Source of the DNA: Maribacter huludaoensis
GTDB taxonomy: Bacteria > Bacteroidota > Bacteroidia > Flavobacteriales > Flavobacteriaceae
Assembly (NCBI RefSeq): GCF_029350945.1
Contig: NZ_JARKMS010000001.1
Location: forward strand, 958,313 to 1,022,312
Reading direction: 5' to 3'
Length of the DNA: 64,000 nucleotides
Part shown: piece by piece, positions 18,680 through 26,547 of the stretch
Numbering within the stretch: position 1 is the stretch's first letter
Layout of the letters: every line of letters begins with the position of its first letter
Notes under the pieces: model-generated
Databases searched by the model: none
The model's input: only the letters and a program-made list of their open reading frames with translations
Told to the model about the DNA's origin: nothing
Program-made: the position numbers and the translations under genes

Positions 18680-18841
18680 ATGAACAATCTTCAATATGCT
18701 AGAGTAGGTGCCGTAAGACACAAAAACTCTAATAACCAAGGTTCTAAACTAGAAATATCAACTTCTAGCTCATCAGACGCTTTAGTAGCGCAAAAGGCTT
18801 TATCTAATAATAACCATTTAAACAATATATCATGCAAGTAG
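18680..18841 (+). CDS. Candidate 53-residue leader ORF overlapping the AraC-type regulator
   Basis: An ATG-initiated frame of 53 codons (starts MNNLQYARVGAVRHKN, ends NNISCK) whose TAG stop lies inside the next gene: the regulator's ATG at 18832 is 10 bp before the end of this frame (ATGCAAGTAG). It is hydrophilic, rich in Asn and Ser, and has no recognisable domain. The overlap suggests translational coupling or a leader-peptide control of the regulator. It could also be chance, since no conservation data are available. Confidence 0.45.
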   Translation: MNNLQYARVGAVRHKNSNNQGSKLEISTSSSSDALVAQKALSNNNHLNNISCK

Positions 18842-19827
18842 TCCATAATCAATTAAGTTATTTCAATAGTGTATTAGGAGGAAGTATCTCCAGTTTTCAA
18901 GGTGATCGTATTCTTCAATATGATAATGATAAAGGAACGGGTAGAATACAAACTGTTTCATTGGGATCTGGAATATCCTACACAGAATATGATATGGATT
19001 TGAACGAGGATTTTAATTTTGATTTAAAATTGGATGAAAATCGTAGTTTATACTTTATTTACTGTTTGGAAGGTAATTTCAGGTTTTCAAACGGAAAAGA
19101 AAATAGTAAGGTTGAAGCATTGCAAACAGTGGTTGTAGGCGGTTCTAACAAAACTATTAATATAAAATTAAGAGAGGCTACAAAATCTAACTTATCTATT
19201 ATTAAGGTAACGCAAAACGGGGAATCTCTAAGTAAGAACGTAGATAATAATGAGTTGTACGACCAATTGTTTGCCCAGTTCTTAAATGAGGACGGTAATG
19301 CACATATTGGAACTTTCAATCTAAAAATAAAAGAACAGTTATTGCAGATCAGATCAATTACCCAGGTAGGTTTGGTTAGAAAACTGCTAATAGAAGGTAT
19401 TGTAAACTTTACTTTAGCTTTAGAGATATTACACTGTAAGCAAGATATTGAGAATAGTGGGCAGGTATCTACGATGTTGACCAAGAAAGAGCTTTTAAGA
19501 ATTGAAGAAGCTGTTAACGCAATTAAAAGAAAACCGGAATTTCCATATACCGTAACAGATTTAAGTAAGGAATATGGTCTTTCGCCAACTAAATTACAAG
19601 AGGGCTTTAAGGTAATGGAAGGTACTACGGTAACCAATTTCATTAGAAATGAAAGGTTGATTCTTGCCGAAGAGTTGATACAAACATCTGATATGAATAT
19701 TTCAGAGATAGTTTATTCCATAGGATTTACCAGTAGAAGTTACTTCTCTAAAATATTTAGAAACAAGTTTAAATGTACTCCTAAAGCATACTTAATGAAC
19801 ATTAGAAACGTATCGCTTTCAGCATAA
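18832..19827 (+). CDS. AraC-family transcriptional regulator
   Basis: 331 residues. Residues 1-150 form a beta-rich, cupin-like sensor region (LYFIYCLEGNFRFSNGKE), followed by a linker and a C-terminal AraC double HTH (YTVTDLSKEYGLSPTKLQEG, then MNISEIVYSIGFTSRSYFSK and FRNKFKCTPKAYL). The ligand is unknown. The ATG at 18832 overlaps the preceding small frame. A terminator follows directly. The neighbours are sensor kinases and receivers, so it may belong to the same signalling network, but no target is visible. Confidence 0.9.
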   Translation: MQVVHNQLSYFNSVLGGSISSFQGDRILQYDNDKGTGRIQTVSLGSGISYTEYDMDLNEDFNFDLKLDENRSLYFIYCLEGNFRFSNGKENSKVEALQTVVVGGSNKTINIKLREATKSNLSIIKVTQNGESLSKNVDNNELYDQLFAQFLNEDGNAHIGTFNLKIKEQLLQIRSITQVGLVRKLLIEGIVNFTLALEILHCKQDIENSGQVSTMLTKKELLRIEEAVNAIKRKPEFPYTVTDLSKEYGLSPTKLQEGFKVMEGTTVTNFIRNERLILAEELIQTSDMNISEIVYSIGFTSRSYFSKIFRNKFKCTPKAYLMNIRNVSLSA

Positions 19828-19850
19828 GGTAAAATATATGAAAATGGTTG

Positions 19851-19877
19851 AGCCGGCTCTTTAGAGCTGGCTTTTTT
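19851..19877 (+). terminator. Intrinsic terminator after the AraC regulator
   Basis: Arms AGCCGGCTC (19851-19859) and GAGCTGGCT (19864-19872), nine pairs with one G-U, a TTTA loop and a run of six T. Confidence 0.85.
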
Positions 19878-19980
19878 ATTTTATATATGGTCTTAATAAA
19901 GCTTTAGAAAAATAGAATAACAGAAAGGTGGTACAGGAGTAAAAAGGAAAAGATGTTAAAATAAAAGATAAAGAATGTGT

Positions 19981-20424
19981 TTAGATGGAAATAACAAATT
20001 CTTTTTCAGGCTTGCTTTCTTCAGCATTGTCCACATAGCGAAGGCACTTATGTAAAAGTGTTTTAAGTTGATTGTATGAAGATGGTTTTTGCAAATATAA
20101 TGATGCCCCCATTTCGTTTAAACGGGTTATTTCCTTAGGGTGGTACGATGTTGAATAAATAATTACTGGAATATCTTCGTATTTTTCAAGATCACGTATA
20201 TCCGCAAGACACTCGAATCCATCCATCATAGGCATTTTTAAATCTAAGAATATGACATCTGGTTTATCGTTACTATCGGATAGCAAGCCTGCCATAAGAT
20301 CTACGCCATTGTTGAATTCCGATATTTTGGTCTGTATTGGTATTTCGCGTAAAGCGTCAGAAAAAAATGTTCTGTCGTCACTGTCGTCATCCGCTAGGAA
20401 AACATTTAAAATTGGTTTGCTCAT
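19981..20424 (-). CDS. Stand-alone response regulator receiver (Rcp1/CheY-like)
   Basis: 147 residues, receiver domain only: acidic pocket (FLADDDSDDR), phospho-acceptor D61 (VIFLDLKMP), switch residue (IYSTSY) and Lys (LQKPSS). It is closely similar to the receiver at 16.1 kb, including the FECL motif after the MP loop. Encoded alone, convergent with the AraC gene. A likely phosphorylation target of one of the two soluble PAS kinases. Confidence 0.92.
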   Translation of the reverse strand: MSKPILNVFLADDDSDDRTFFSDALREIPIQTKISEFNNGVDLMAGLLSDSNDKPDVIFLDLKMPMMDGFECLADIRDLEKYEDIPVIIYSTSYHPKEITRLNEMGASLYLQKPSSYNQLKTLLHKCLRYVDNAEESKPEKEFVISI

Positions 20425-20615
20425 GTTCGGTAAATAATTTGAACTCTAAAATTATTTGATTGAAAATCGGCATTAGAAATGCCGATTATTCTATTGCAAG
20501 TTAGTATTTGCTGTTTTTGCGCAATAATGCGATTGATTTTAAAAATAACTCAATACCTAAAAAAATAGATTTGCTTTTTTTGGGTCATATTATTAATGAC
20601 CGTTCTATGTAACTG

Positions 20616-21056
20616 TTATGCAACATAATTTATTATAGCCGTACCGCCCAAAGTGTTATTTTTAATAGATTCTATAGTTCTTTTTAAAGCAGAAGTCAGC
20701 GTTTTGAACGAATTTGGCTTGTGGAGATATCTATTGGCTCCATTTTCGAACAAATTCGAAATCCGGTCAATATCATATTGATTGGAAAATATAACCACCG
20801 GAATATCGTCAAAATCTGCACTTTTTCTAATTTCGGTCAAGGTTTCTTCCCCATTTAATTTAGGCATAAAAAGATCTAGAAAAATAACATTTGGTGTAAG
20901 CAGTTTGGTATGCAGTTCATTTAATAGGTCAGACCCGTTAGAGAACATGGTTATATGTATGTTCTCATGCAAACTATCAATAGCTTCAATAAAAATTTGT
21001 TGGTCTTCGGCGTCGTCTTCTGCCATATAGATATGGAATACGTCATCTTTCATCAT
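20616..21056 (-). CDS. Stand-alone response regulator receiver
   Basis: 146 residues, one receiver domain with acidic pocket (MAEDDAEDQ), D61 (VIFLDLFMP), a Ser switch (VIFSNQ) and Lys (LHKPNS). It is more diverged from the other two receivers than they are from each other. It is the last gene of a minus-strand cluster after the SDR (15 bp gap) and the Cys-rich protein (21 bp), so it may be expressed with stress functions. Confidence 0.9.
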   Translation of the reverse strand: MMKDDVFHIYMAEDDAEDQQIFIEAIDSLHENIHITMFSNGSDLLNELHTKLLTPNVIFLDLFMPKLNGEETLTEIRKSADFDDIPVVIFSNQYDIDRISNLFENGANRYLHKPNSFKTLTSALKRTIESIKNNTLGGTAIINYVA

Positions 21057-21071
21057 TAGTAAGTCAATTAA

Positions 21072-21929
21072 TTATCCTCCAATAATTTCACCGCCGTTTA
21101 TATGTAACACCTGTCCGGTCATATAGCTGCTATCCTCACTGGCCAGATACACATAGGCAGGCGCTACTTCGGCCGGTTGGCCTGGTCTGCCCAAGGGTAC
21201 ATCTTTACCAAATTTCTCTAGTTTTTCACCATCAAAAGTAGCTGGTATTAAAGGAGTCCAAATGGGTCCAGGTGCCACGGCATTTACACGAATTCCTTTC
21301 TCTGCAAGCGATTTTGACAAACTTCTTGTAAAAGATACAATTGCTCCTTTTGTACTGGCGTAATCTATTAAATGCTCAGACCCTCTATAAGCAGTAACAG
21401 ATGTTGTATTTATAATGGTATCGCCTTTTTTTAAGTGTTTCATAGCAGCTTTTACAATATAGAAATAGGGATAGATATTGGTTTCAAAGGTGGTGTGTAA
21501 ATTTTCTGTTTCTATTTCTTCAATATGCTCGGTAGGAAATTGCATTGCCGCATTATTGATTATACAGTTTAAACTGCCAAAGCTTGCAATGGTATTATCT
21601 AAGGCCTTTTTGCAAAATTGTTCGTTCTTTACATCGCCCTTTAATAAAAGACATTGACCGCCTTCATTTTCAATTTCAATTTTTGTCTGTAGTGCATCTT
21701 TTTCTTCGTTCAGGTAAATGATGGCAATTTTTGCTCCTTCTCTTGCAAAATGTACCGCTACACTTTTACCTATACCACTATCGCCACCAGTAAGTAGTGC
21801 AACTTTGTTTTTTAATTTGTCACTGCCTTTGTAGCTTTCGCGTATGGTGAGCGGCTCAGGATTCATTTTAAATTCATCACCAGGTTGTACGGTCTGTTCT
21901 TGATTTTTATCTATTGTAATATTTTCCAT
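21072..21929 (-). CDS. Short-chain dehydrogenase/reductase, general-stress type
   Basis: 285 residues, a classical SDR with an N-terminal extension as in Bacillus YdaD and E. coli YghA. The cofactor motif is TGGDSGIGKSV, the NNAA motif is present (CIINNAAMQ), and the catalytic Ser-Tyr-Lys are seen in NTTSVTAYRGSEHLIDYASTK. These proteins are often annotated as glucose or unspecified aldehyde reductases and are stress-induced; the physiological substrate is unknown. It is cotranscribed in position with a Cys-rich protein upstream and a receiver downstream. Confidence 0.88.
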   Translation of the reverse strand: MENITIDKNQEQTVQPGDEFKMNPEPLTIRESYKGSDKLKNKVALLTGGDSGIGKSVAVHFAREGAKIAIIYLNEEKDALQTKIEIENEGGQCLLLKGDVKNEQFCKKALDNTIASFGSLNCIINNAAMQFPTEHIEEIETENLHTTFETNIYPYFYIVKAAMKHLKKGDTIINTTSVTAYRGSEHLIDYASTKGAIVSFTRSLSKSLAEKGIRVNAVAPGPIWTPLIPATFDGEKLEKFGKDVPLGRPGQPAEVAPAYVYLASEDSSYMTGQVLHINGGEIIGG

Positions 21930-21950
21930 GTTCTAAGTTTTAAATAGGTG

Positions 21951-22268
21951 TTAGGCTGCAAGTTTTCTACATTCTTTGGCACATGCCAGGCAAGATTCTG
22001 CGCACAATTGGCAATGATCATGATCATGTTGTTGACATTGTTCTGCGCACCATTCACAAATTTCAGCGCAAAGTGTTGCTTGTTTTGAGGAAAATGGACT
22101 ATCTGCCATTAACATTTTAATGGTACTAAGACAAGTATCTACACACTGAATACAGCAATTTGGACACTCGTTCATACTTTCTTTGCCTGCCATGTTAACT
22201 ATGCAGTTTTGGCAATCTATGAAGCATTTTTTACAGGCTTCTATGCAACTTTTATATGCTAATTTCAT
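21951..22268 (-). CDS. Four-helix-bundle copper-binding-type Cys-rich protein (DUF326)
   Basis: 105 residues with 19 cysteines in repeated CxxxC/CxxC spacing along helices (C8, C12, C15, C19, C22, then C35-C46, C67-C78 and C86-C100) and an HDHDH run at 81-85. This matches DUF326/Csp-type four-helix bundles that line their core with Cys to store Cu(I). No signal peptide, so a cytosolic store is likely. It is first in a cluster with an SDR and a receiver, consistent with metal or oxidative stress. Confidence 0.85.
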   Translation of the reverse strand: MKLAYKSCIEACKKCFIDCQNCIVNMAGKESMNECPNCCIQCVDTCLSTIKMLMADSPFSSKQATLCAEICEWCAEQCQQHDHDHCQLCAESCLACAKECRKLAA

Positions 22269-22536
22269 CTTGTTAAATTTTAATAGGTTGTAATTTCTTA
22301 CTTGAAATTAAAATATGCACAGTTAAATAATTTGCTCTTTTAATTGGAAATTGTGCGGTATAGCATATGGATAAATAATGATATCAATACGGCACAAATA
22401 ATGATTAAAATGAAATCTTATGGGCTGCATTAGGATAGGTTAGAGTGATTCTTTTTTGCATTTAAGAGAATCTATAGATCTAAAGGAAAATCAACTTTTA
22501 TATTTACAATCTAAATGTTTCCTATAGCTTTAAAAT

Positions 22537-22809
22537 TTATTGTGTTTGGCTTTTGTTCTGTTCTCTATATTTGAATATGAGCATGAACATGGTGATATTC
22601 AATAGTGTTGAAATACCGTTTGTAACAATAATTGGAACATCTTTTTTCATAACACCATATACTGTCCAGAGCAGGACCCCTAGCGTTAATGTAAAAAACA
22701 TTTTAGGGGAGACATCATCTACCTTTTTAGTTCTCCAAGCTCTATAAATCTGTGGAACTGCGGCAATGGTTGTAAATATACCGGCGAAAATTCCAATAAT
22801 TTCTTCCAT
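22537..22809 (-). CDS. SemiSWEET sugar transporter
   Basis: 90 residues from ATG 22809 (a TTG 39 bp upstream was rejected). Three transmembrane helices and the PQ-loop motif (TIAAVPQIYRAWRTKKVDDV) identify a SemiSWEET, which dimerises to form a bidirectional facilitator for mono- or disaccharides in the inner membrane. The conserved Asn of helix 3 is present (IIVTNGISTLLNITM). It is a single-gene unit, and the substrate is unknown. Confidence 0.88.
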   Translation of the reverse strand: MEEIIGIFAGIFTTIAAVPQIYRAWRTKKVDDVSPKMFFTLTLGVLLWTVYGVMKKDVPIIVTNGISTLLNITMFMLIFKYREQNKSQTQ

Positions 22810-23006
22810 GTTAGTTACTAGTAGTTGATCATATATAATGCATAACAATTGTTATGCTCGTTTTCATAACATTGAAGGTACTGGCGTTAAGCTCCAAAAA
22901 GTAATGCATTACAAGTAAATGTTTGTTCAAAAAAATATAGGTAGTCGTATGCGCCAATTATTATTTAATTTAAAGCTCATATCAGTTTAACTAAATAAAA
23001 ACAGCA

Positions 23007-23444
23007 ATGAAATTGTTAATTATATTTTGCGCTGGCATTTTAGGAACTACGATTATGACAGGTTTTAGTCATGTGGTTGAATTGTTAAGCGGCAATAAAT
23101 TTAACGAGGCACATTTATTAAATCAGCTTATTGATCTTTCCAAGACCTTTAAAAGAAACGTGAAACATAATTATTTTTTAGGCTGGTTAATTCATTTTGG
23201 TATAGGCATAAGTATGGCGGCTATCATATATGTCTTTTATTCTCACATAAATTATAGTGACGTTATTTGGACGGGTTTGATTTTTGGATTCATACTAGGG
23301 ATTGTTGGTGTAGGCGGGTGGTCAATGATTATAAGTAGCCATAATGATCCGCCCAAAATTAACTGGACATATTTCTTTTTACAATTGATTCTTGCACATA
23401 TGATTTTTGGTATTACAGTTTCATGGGTAATCACAAGGATCTAG
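23007..23444 (+). CDS. Small membrane protein of unknown function
   Basis: 145 residues with about four hydrophobic helices (near 2-20, 55-78, 85-108 and 120-142) and a basic loop between helices 1 and 2 (SKTFKRNVKHN). A GGWSMI turn and a HNDPPK loop lie between helices 3 and 4. I do not recognise a characterised family. It is 48 bp upstream of another small membrane protein in the same direction, so the pair may be cotranscribed. Confidence 0.7.
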   Translation: MKLLIIFCAGILGTTIMTGFSHVVELLSGNKFNEAHLLNQLIDLSKTFKRNVKHNYFLGWLIHFGIGISMAAIIYVFYSHINYSDVIWTGLIFGFILGIVGVGGWSMIISSHNDPPKINWTYFFLQLILAHMIFGITVSWVITRI

Positions 23445-23492
23445 TGGAATACATATAACAAAGTTTAATTAGTAGTAATTTTTTAATGTAAT

Positions 23493-24026
23493 ATGGGTAT
23501 AGAAATTTCACTTTATACAAAGCGGGCAATTATAGGCGGTTTAATCTCTTTAGGGTTTATTGGTTTAGGAACTTTTATGCTTGGAAATTTAAGCGGTTAT
23601 GAAGCTAAAGTTTTAATAAAGTCTAGCCTTACGGGATTAAATACATTATGTAATACCATTGTGTTGGCCTCGGCAACCATATTGGCTTTAATGTTGACTC
23701 TTTTAGGGGTAAGCTCAGGCACGAACTCTAAACTGAAGAATGATCATTATTTACATATTATGCAAATTGCAAAGCTGGATACGGCAATTTTTATAGCCTC
23801 TTTGCTGTTCTTTTTGGTGTTTAATCTGCCTGTTACGGAAAGTGAAAATATCCCGGAAAACTATTTTGATGCCATTTATTACATTACTATCGGTGTAAGC
23901 GCCATATTGAGTTCTGGTTTAATTGTAGTGGTATTGATGTTATACAATACTATAATCAATATTATAAAAATAATAGGATTAGGCAGAACGGATCATCCAC
24001 TAATAAAGAATGAGGATGGGGATTGA
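23493..24026 (+). CDS. Four-helix membrane protein of unknown function
   Basis: 177 residues with four predicted membrane helices (about 12-32, 48-72, 95-113 and 127-155) and a charged C-terminal tail. No domain was recognised and no catalytic motif is visible. The upstream neighbour is also a small membrane protein. It converges on the BLUF photoreceptor gene. Confidence 0.7.
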   Translation: MGIEISLYTKRAIIGGLISLGFIGLGTFMLGNLSGYEAKVLIKSSLTGLNTLCNTIVLASATILALMLTLLGVSSGTNSKLKNDHYLHIMQIAKLDTAIFIASLLFFLVFNLPVTESENIPENYFDAIYYITIGVSAILSSGLIVVVLMLYNTIINIIKIIGLGRTDHPLIKNEDGD

Positions 24027-24066
24027 TGGCTATTAGATAATATTTGTAATATGGTCTTGGTCAAGA

Positions 24067-24498
24067 TTACATAGGCGGCTCTGCAACCATAGTTTTTATC
24101 TTTTTCCAAAATTGTTTAGAGGTAACATTTGTAGGTGTTACCAAATCGGCTAGCAGGGTTAAATTTCGTTTAAACTGCTCATATTCATATTTAGAGGTAT
24201 TATTTTCATCAATAGGATAGTATGCCATTCCCCAATTTGGAAAAGTTCTTTTGCTAATTTCATCGTCGGAAAATAAGGTAACATTTGTATGGCGAGGATC
24301 TTTTTTGATCTTATCATAAAGTTCGGTGATATTCTTTTTACTGCCCTCTAAAAGTTGAACAAATCCACCTTTGTAATAAATAAGACATCCGGTAATATCA
24401 TCTCTCTCATTATTGGCACGAGCATTTTCAAGAAGCTCTTCCATTTCCACAGTTTTTAATTTTTTAGTGGCTACAGATTCATATGTCAATGTATACAT
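24067..24498 (-). CDS. BLUF-domain blue-light photoreceptor
   Basis: 143 residues from ATG 24498. A TTG 27 bp upstream is unlikely because an exact -7 box (TATTTTTG, complement of 24523-24530) covers it. The N-terminal 95 residues are a BLUF domain: Y6, N30, Q48, W89 and M91 reproduce the spacing of AppA Y21, N45, Q63, W104 and M106, so the flavin-binding and photocycle residues are all present. The remaining 50 residues look helical. There is no effector domain, so it is a short BLUF protein acting through a partner. Neighbouring genes do not reveal the partner. Confidence 0.9.
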   Translation of the reverse strand: MYTLTYESVATKKLKTVEMEELLENARANNERDDITGCLIYYKGGFVQLLEGSKKNITELYDKIKKDPRHTNVTLFSDDEISKRTFPNWGMAYYPIDENNTSKYEYEQFKRNLTLLADLVTPTNVTSKQFWKKIKTMVAEPPM

Positions 24499-24607
24499 AT
24501 TGTTGAAGTTATCCTTAATGGGCAAAAATAATAAAAATGCTAAAAAATGAAGTACACCATTTAAAAAAGATAGTAAGAGATAGGGTTAAGCAAATATTAT
24601 GCAACAA

Positions 24608-24630
24608 AAAAGCCCCTAGAAGGGGCTTTT
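24608..24630 (-). terminator. Intrinsic terminator after tRNA-Arg
   Basis: Stem AGCCCCT/AGGGGCT (24611-24617 and 24621-24627) with a 3-nt loop, flanked by A/T runs that extend the pairing. On the minus strand it ends in a T run just downstream of the tRNA 3' end. Confidence 0.85.
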
Positions 24631-24633
24631 GAG

Positions 24634-24707
24634 TGATCGCAGGAGGATTCGAACCTCCGACCGTCTGCTTAGAAGGCAGATGCTCTATCCAGCTGAGCTA
24701 TGCGACC
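24634..24707 (-). tRNA. tRNA-Arg (anticodon UCU)
   Basis: 74 nt on the minus strand. The acceptor stem GGTCGCA pairs with TGCGATC, the D arm is GCTC-loop-GAGC, the anticodon stem is TCTGC/GCAGA with loop CTTCTAA (anticodon TCT), and the T arm is GGAGG-TTCGAAT-CCTCC. The discriminator is A and CCA is not encoded. No integrated element abuts the 3' end. Confidence 0.96.
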
Positions 24708-24732
24708 GACACCATTTTTTCAAATGTGGGTG

Positions 24733-24763
24733 CAAACTTAGTGATTTTTATAGACTGGTAAAA
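24733..24763 (-). promoter_or_regulatory. Probable promoter of tRNA-Arg
   Basis: An exact Bacteroidota -7 box TAAGTTTG (complement of 24733-24740), with TTTT at 24760-24763 in the -33 position after a 19-bp spacer. The box is 25 bp upstream of the tRNA 5' end. Confidence 0.5.
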
Positions 24764-24811
24764 CGAAAATCAATAAAAATTTAATTATTTCTTTTATAGA
24801 CAGGAATATGA

Positions 24812-25258
24812 CTATGAACGACCTTCGTATTGATCAAAATTTTCCCATAATTGGTCAAGTACTTTGTAGAAAATTTCAAATTCTTCTTCAGTGATTCCCA
24901 GGGTACTAACTTTTCTTAAATCGGTAATAAAAGGCATTACCCTTTTTATAAGTTCAGAGCCTTCTTCCGTAATTACCAGTTTAAATCTTTTTTGGTCATC
25001 CCTAAATCTAGATTTGCGTAAGAACCCTTTTTTGCATAATCCACTGATCACCCTAGAAGTCGTAGCTCTATTTCTAAAGTTAGATTTGGCAATATCAGCT
25101 TGCGAAGCGTCTTTTCCTTCTAAATGTACACGTTGTAAAATTACCCATTGTTCAATAGTAAGATCAATGTTGTTTTCTGCAAATACCTGTAAAAAAGTGC
25201 TCTGTACTTTTTTTAAAGTACGATCAATGTAAACGCCGAAGCCCTCCGTCCTGTCCAT
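24812..25258 (-). CDS. MarR-family transcriptional regulator
   Basis: 149 residues from ATG 25258 (MDRTEGFGVYIDRT). A longer TTG-initiated frame would overlap the divergent aminotransferase and was rejected. The winged helix is typical of MarR: DASQADIAKSNFRNRATTSR is the DNA-recognition region and LRKSRFRDDQKRFKLVITEEG the wing with its D-x-R. It is divergent from the tyrosine catabolic operon with a palindrome between them, so it most likely represses that operon and itself in response to an aromatic intermediate. Exact -7 boxes on its strand occur at 25264-25271 and 25278-25285. Confidence 0.88.
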   Translation of the reverse strand: MDRTEGFGVYIDRTLKKVQSTFLQVFAENNIDLTIEQWVILQRVHLEGKDASQADIAKSNFRNRATTSRVISGLCKKGFLRKSRFRDDQKRFKLVITEEGSELIKRVMPFITDLRKVSTLGITEEEFEIFYKVLDQLWENFDQYEGRS

Positions 25259-25304
25259 AATCTCAAAGTTATTCTTCCAAAAATACAGGAGTTTATCGTT
25301 AAAA

Positions 25305-25322
25305 TTGTTGTTAATGCAACAA
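25305..25322. promoter_or_regulatory. Candidate MarR operator in the marR-aminotransferase intergenic region
   Basis: Perfect inverted repeat TTGTTG-N6-CAACAA between the divergent MarR and aminotransferase genes. The core TGTTG-N6-CAACA recurs upstream of hpd (26502-26517), with the right side GCAACAAA identical in both. Confidence 0.6.
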
Positions 25323-25378
25323 AATTGAAAAAAAGTTGTATTTTTACTTAGTTCAAATTGGCAAAAAGTACTAGAAAT

Positions 25379-26485
25379 ATGCAACCAGGTTTTAAGAAAT
25401 ATATATTAGAAGATAGCACTTACAAAGGCGGAGGTAAGAAGATTGTAATGCCCGATGGTGTTACCGTTCACAAATTGTCCTCTAACGAAAATCCGTTAGG
25501 GTATTCCCCAAAAGTTAAGGAAGCCTTGGCAAATACCTTAGATGGTTTGAGCCTATATCCGGATAATACGGATATAAGGTTACGTGAGGCGTTGGTGAAA
25601 GATTTTGATGGTGTACTTACCGTAGATAACTTTATTACTGCAAATAGTGGTTCAGAAATTATAGATATGATTTCTAAGGCATTTTTGAACGAAGATGACG
25701 AGGTAATTGTGAGTCAGCCTTGCTTTTTACCTTATACGGCCTTTACCCGTTGGATGGGAGCCAAGGCGATCAACGTACCCATGACCGAGGATTATGATTA
25801 CAATTTGGACGGTATTCTAGAGGCTATTAATGATAGAACAAAGTTGATATTTCTAGCATCGCCCAACAATCCTTCAGGAAATTATATTCCACTGACAGAT
25901 TTAAGAAATTTCATAGATAAATTACCTGACCATGTAGTATTAGTGTTAGATGAGGTATACAGACATTTTGCCGAAGCCGAAGATTACACTTCGGGAATTC
26001 CTTTTGTAGTAGAAGGTAAAAATGTAATTGCAATCAATAGTTTTTCAAAGACCTATGGCTTGGCAGGTCTAAGGGTTGGCTATTGTTATGCCCCTTTAGA
26101 ACTAAGTAATTACATGCGTAAGATTTGTAAACCTTTTCTATTGTCATCATTGGCTTTAGAGGGCGCAATTGCTGCTTTGGAAGATGTAGCGTTTGTAAAC
26201 AAAACTGTAGCATTGGTTAAGGAAGAAAGAAGGTTCGTTTTGAACGGTCTTGATACAATGAATCTAAAATATTGGCCAACACAGGGTAATTTTGTGCTAA
26301 TAGATCCACCGGTGAATGATATGGAGTTTACCTCTTTTTTAGAAAAGAAAGGTATAATGGTACGCCCTGTAGGTAATTTTGGTGCGCCGGGGAAAGTGCG
26401 TATATCTTTTGGGGTAAGAGAGGCTAACAAAGCACTTTTGGCCGCAATTGAGGTTTTAATGAAGAACCGAACGACCACAGCATAA
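25379..26485 (+). CDS. PLP-dependent aminotransferase (HisC-like), probably aromatic aminotransferase of tyrosine catabolism
   Basis: 368 residues from ATG 25379; a TTG at 25358 is possible but less likely. Fold type I aminotransferase of the histidinol-phosphate aminotransferase family: SSNENPLGYSP near the N-terminus, ASPNNPSGNYI, LVLDEVYRHF and the PLP lysine motif SFSKTYGLAGLRVGY. HisC-like enzymes also transaminate tyrosine and phenylalanine. As the first gene upstream of hpd, hmgA and fahA, and far from any his gene, this one most likely makes 4-hydroxyphenylpyruvate from tyrosine. That assignment rests on context. Confidence 0.85.
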   Translation: MQPGFKKYILEDSTYKGGGKKIVMPDGVTVHKLSSNENPLGYSPKVKEALANTLDGLSLYPDNTDIRLREALVKDFDGVLTVDNFITANSGSEIIDMISKAFLNEDDEVIVSQPCFLPYTAFTRWMGAKAINVPMTEDYDYNLDGILEAINDRTKLIFLASPNNPSGNYIPLTDLRNFIDKLPDHVVLVLDEVYRHFAEAEDYTSGIPFVVEGKNVIAINSFSKTYGLAGLRVGYCYAPLELSNYMRKICKPFLLSSLALEGAIAALEDVAFVNKTVALVKEERRFVLNGLDTMNLKYWPTQGNFVLIDPPVNDMEFTSFLEKKGIMVRPVGNFGAPGKVRISFGVREANKALLAAIEVLMKNRTTTA

Positions 26486-26501
26486 TTTTTTTTATCATAT
26501 A

Positions 26502-26517
26502 TGTTGCATGAGCAACA
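26502..26517. promoter_or_regulatory. Candidate second MarR operator upstream of hpd
   Basis: Inverted repeat TGTTGC-ATGA-GCAACA, 30 bp before hpd. It matches the site at 25305-25322 as TGTTG-N6-CAACA. It could give hpd its own regulated promoter inside the operon. Confidence 0.5.
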
Positions 26518-26547
26518 AAAAAATAATATAAAACTAAATCATATACT

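Noticed and set aside
24634-24707. tRNA gene as an integration site
   Set aside because: No integrase, direct repeat or mobile-element gene is found nearby; a terminator follows the tRNA directly.
25358-25384. Overlapping longer frames of marR and the aminotransferase
   Set aside because: Both start at TTG and run across each other and the operator; downstream ATGs give normal family N-termini.
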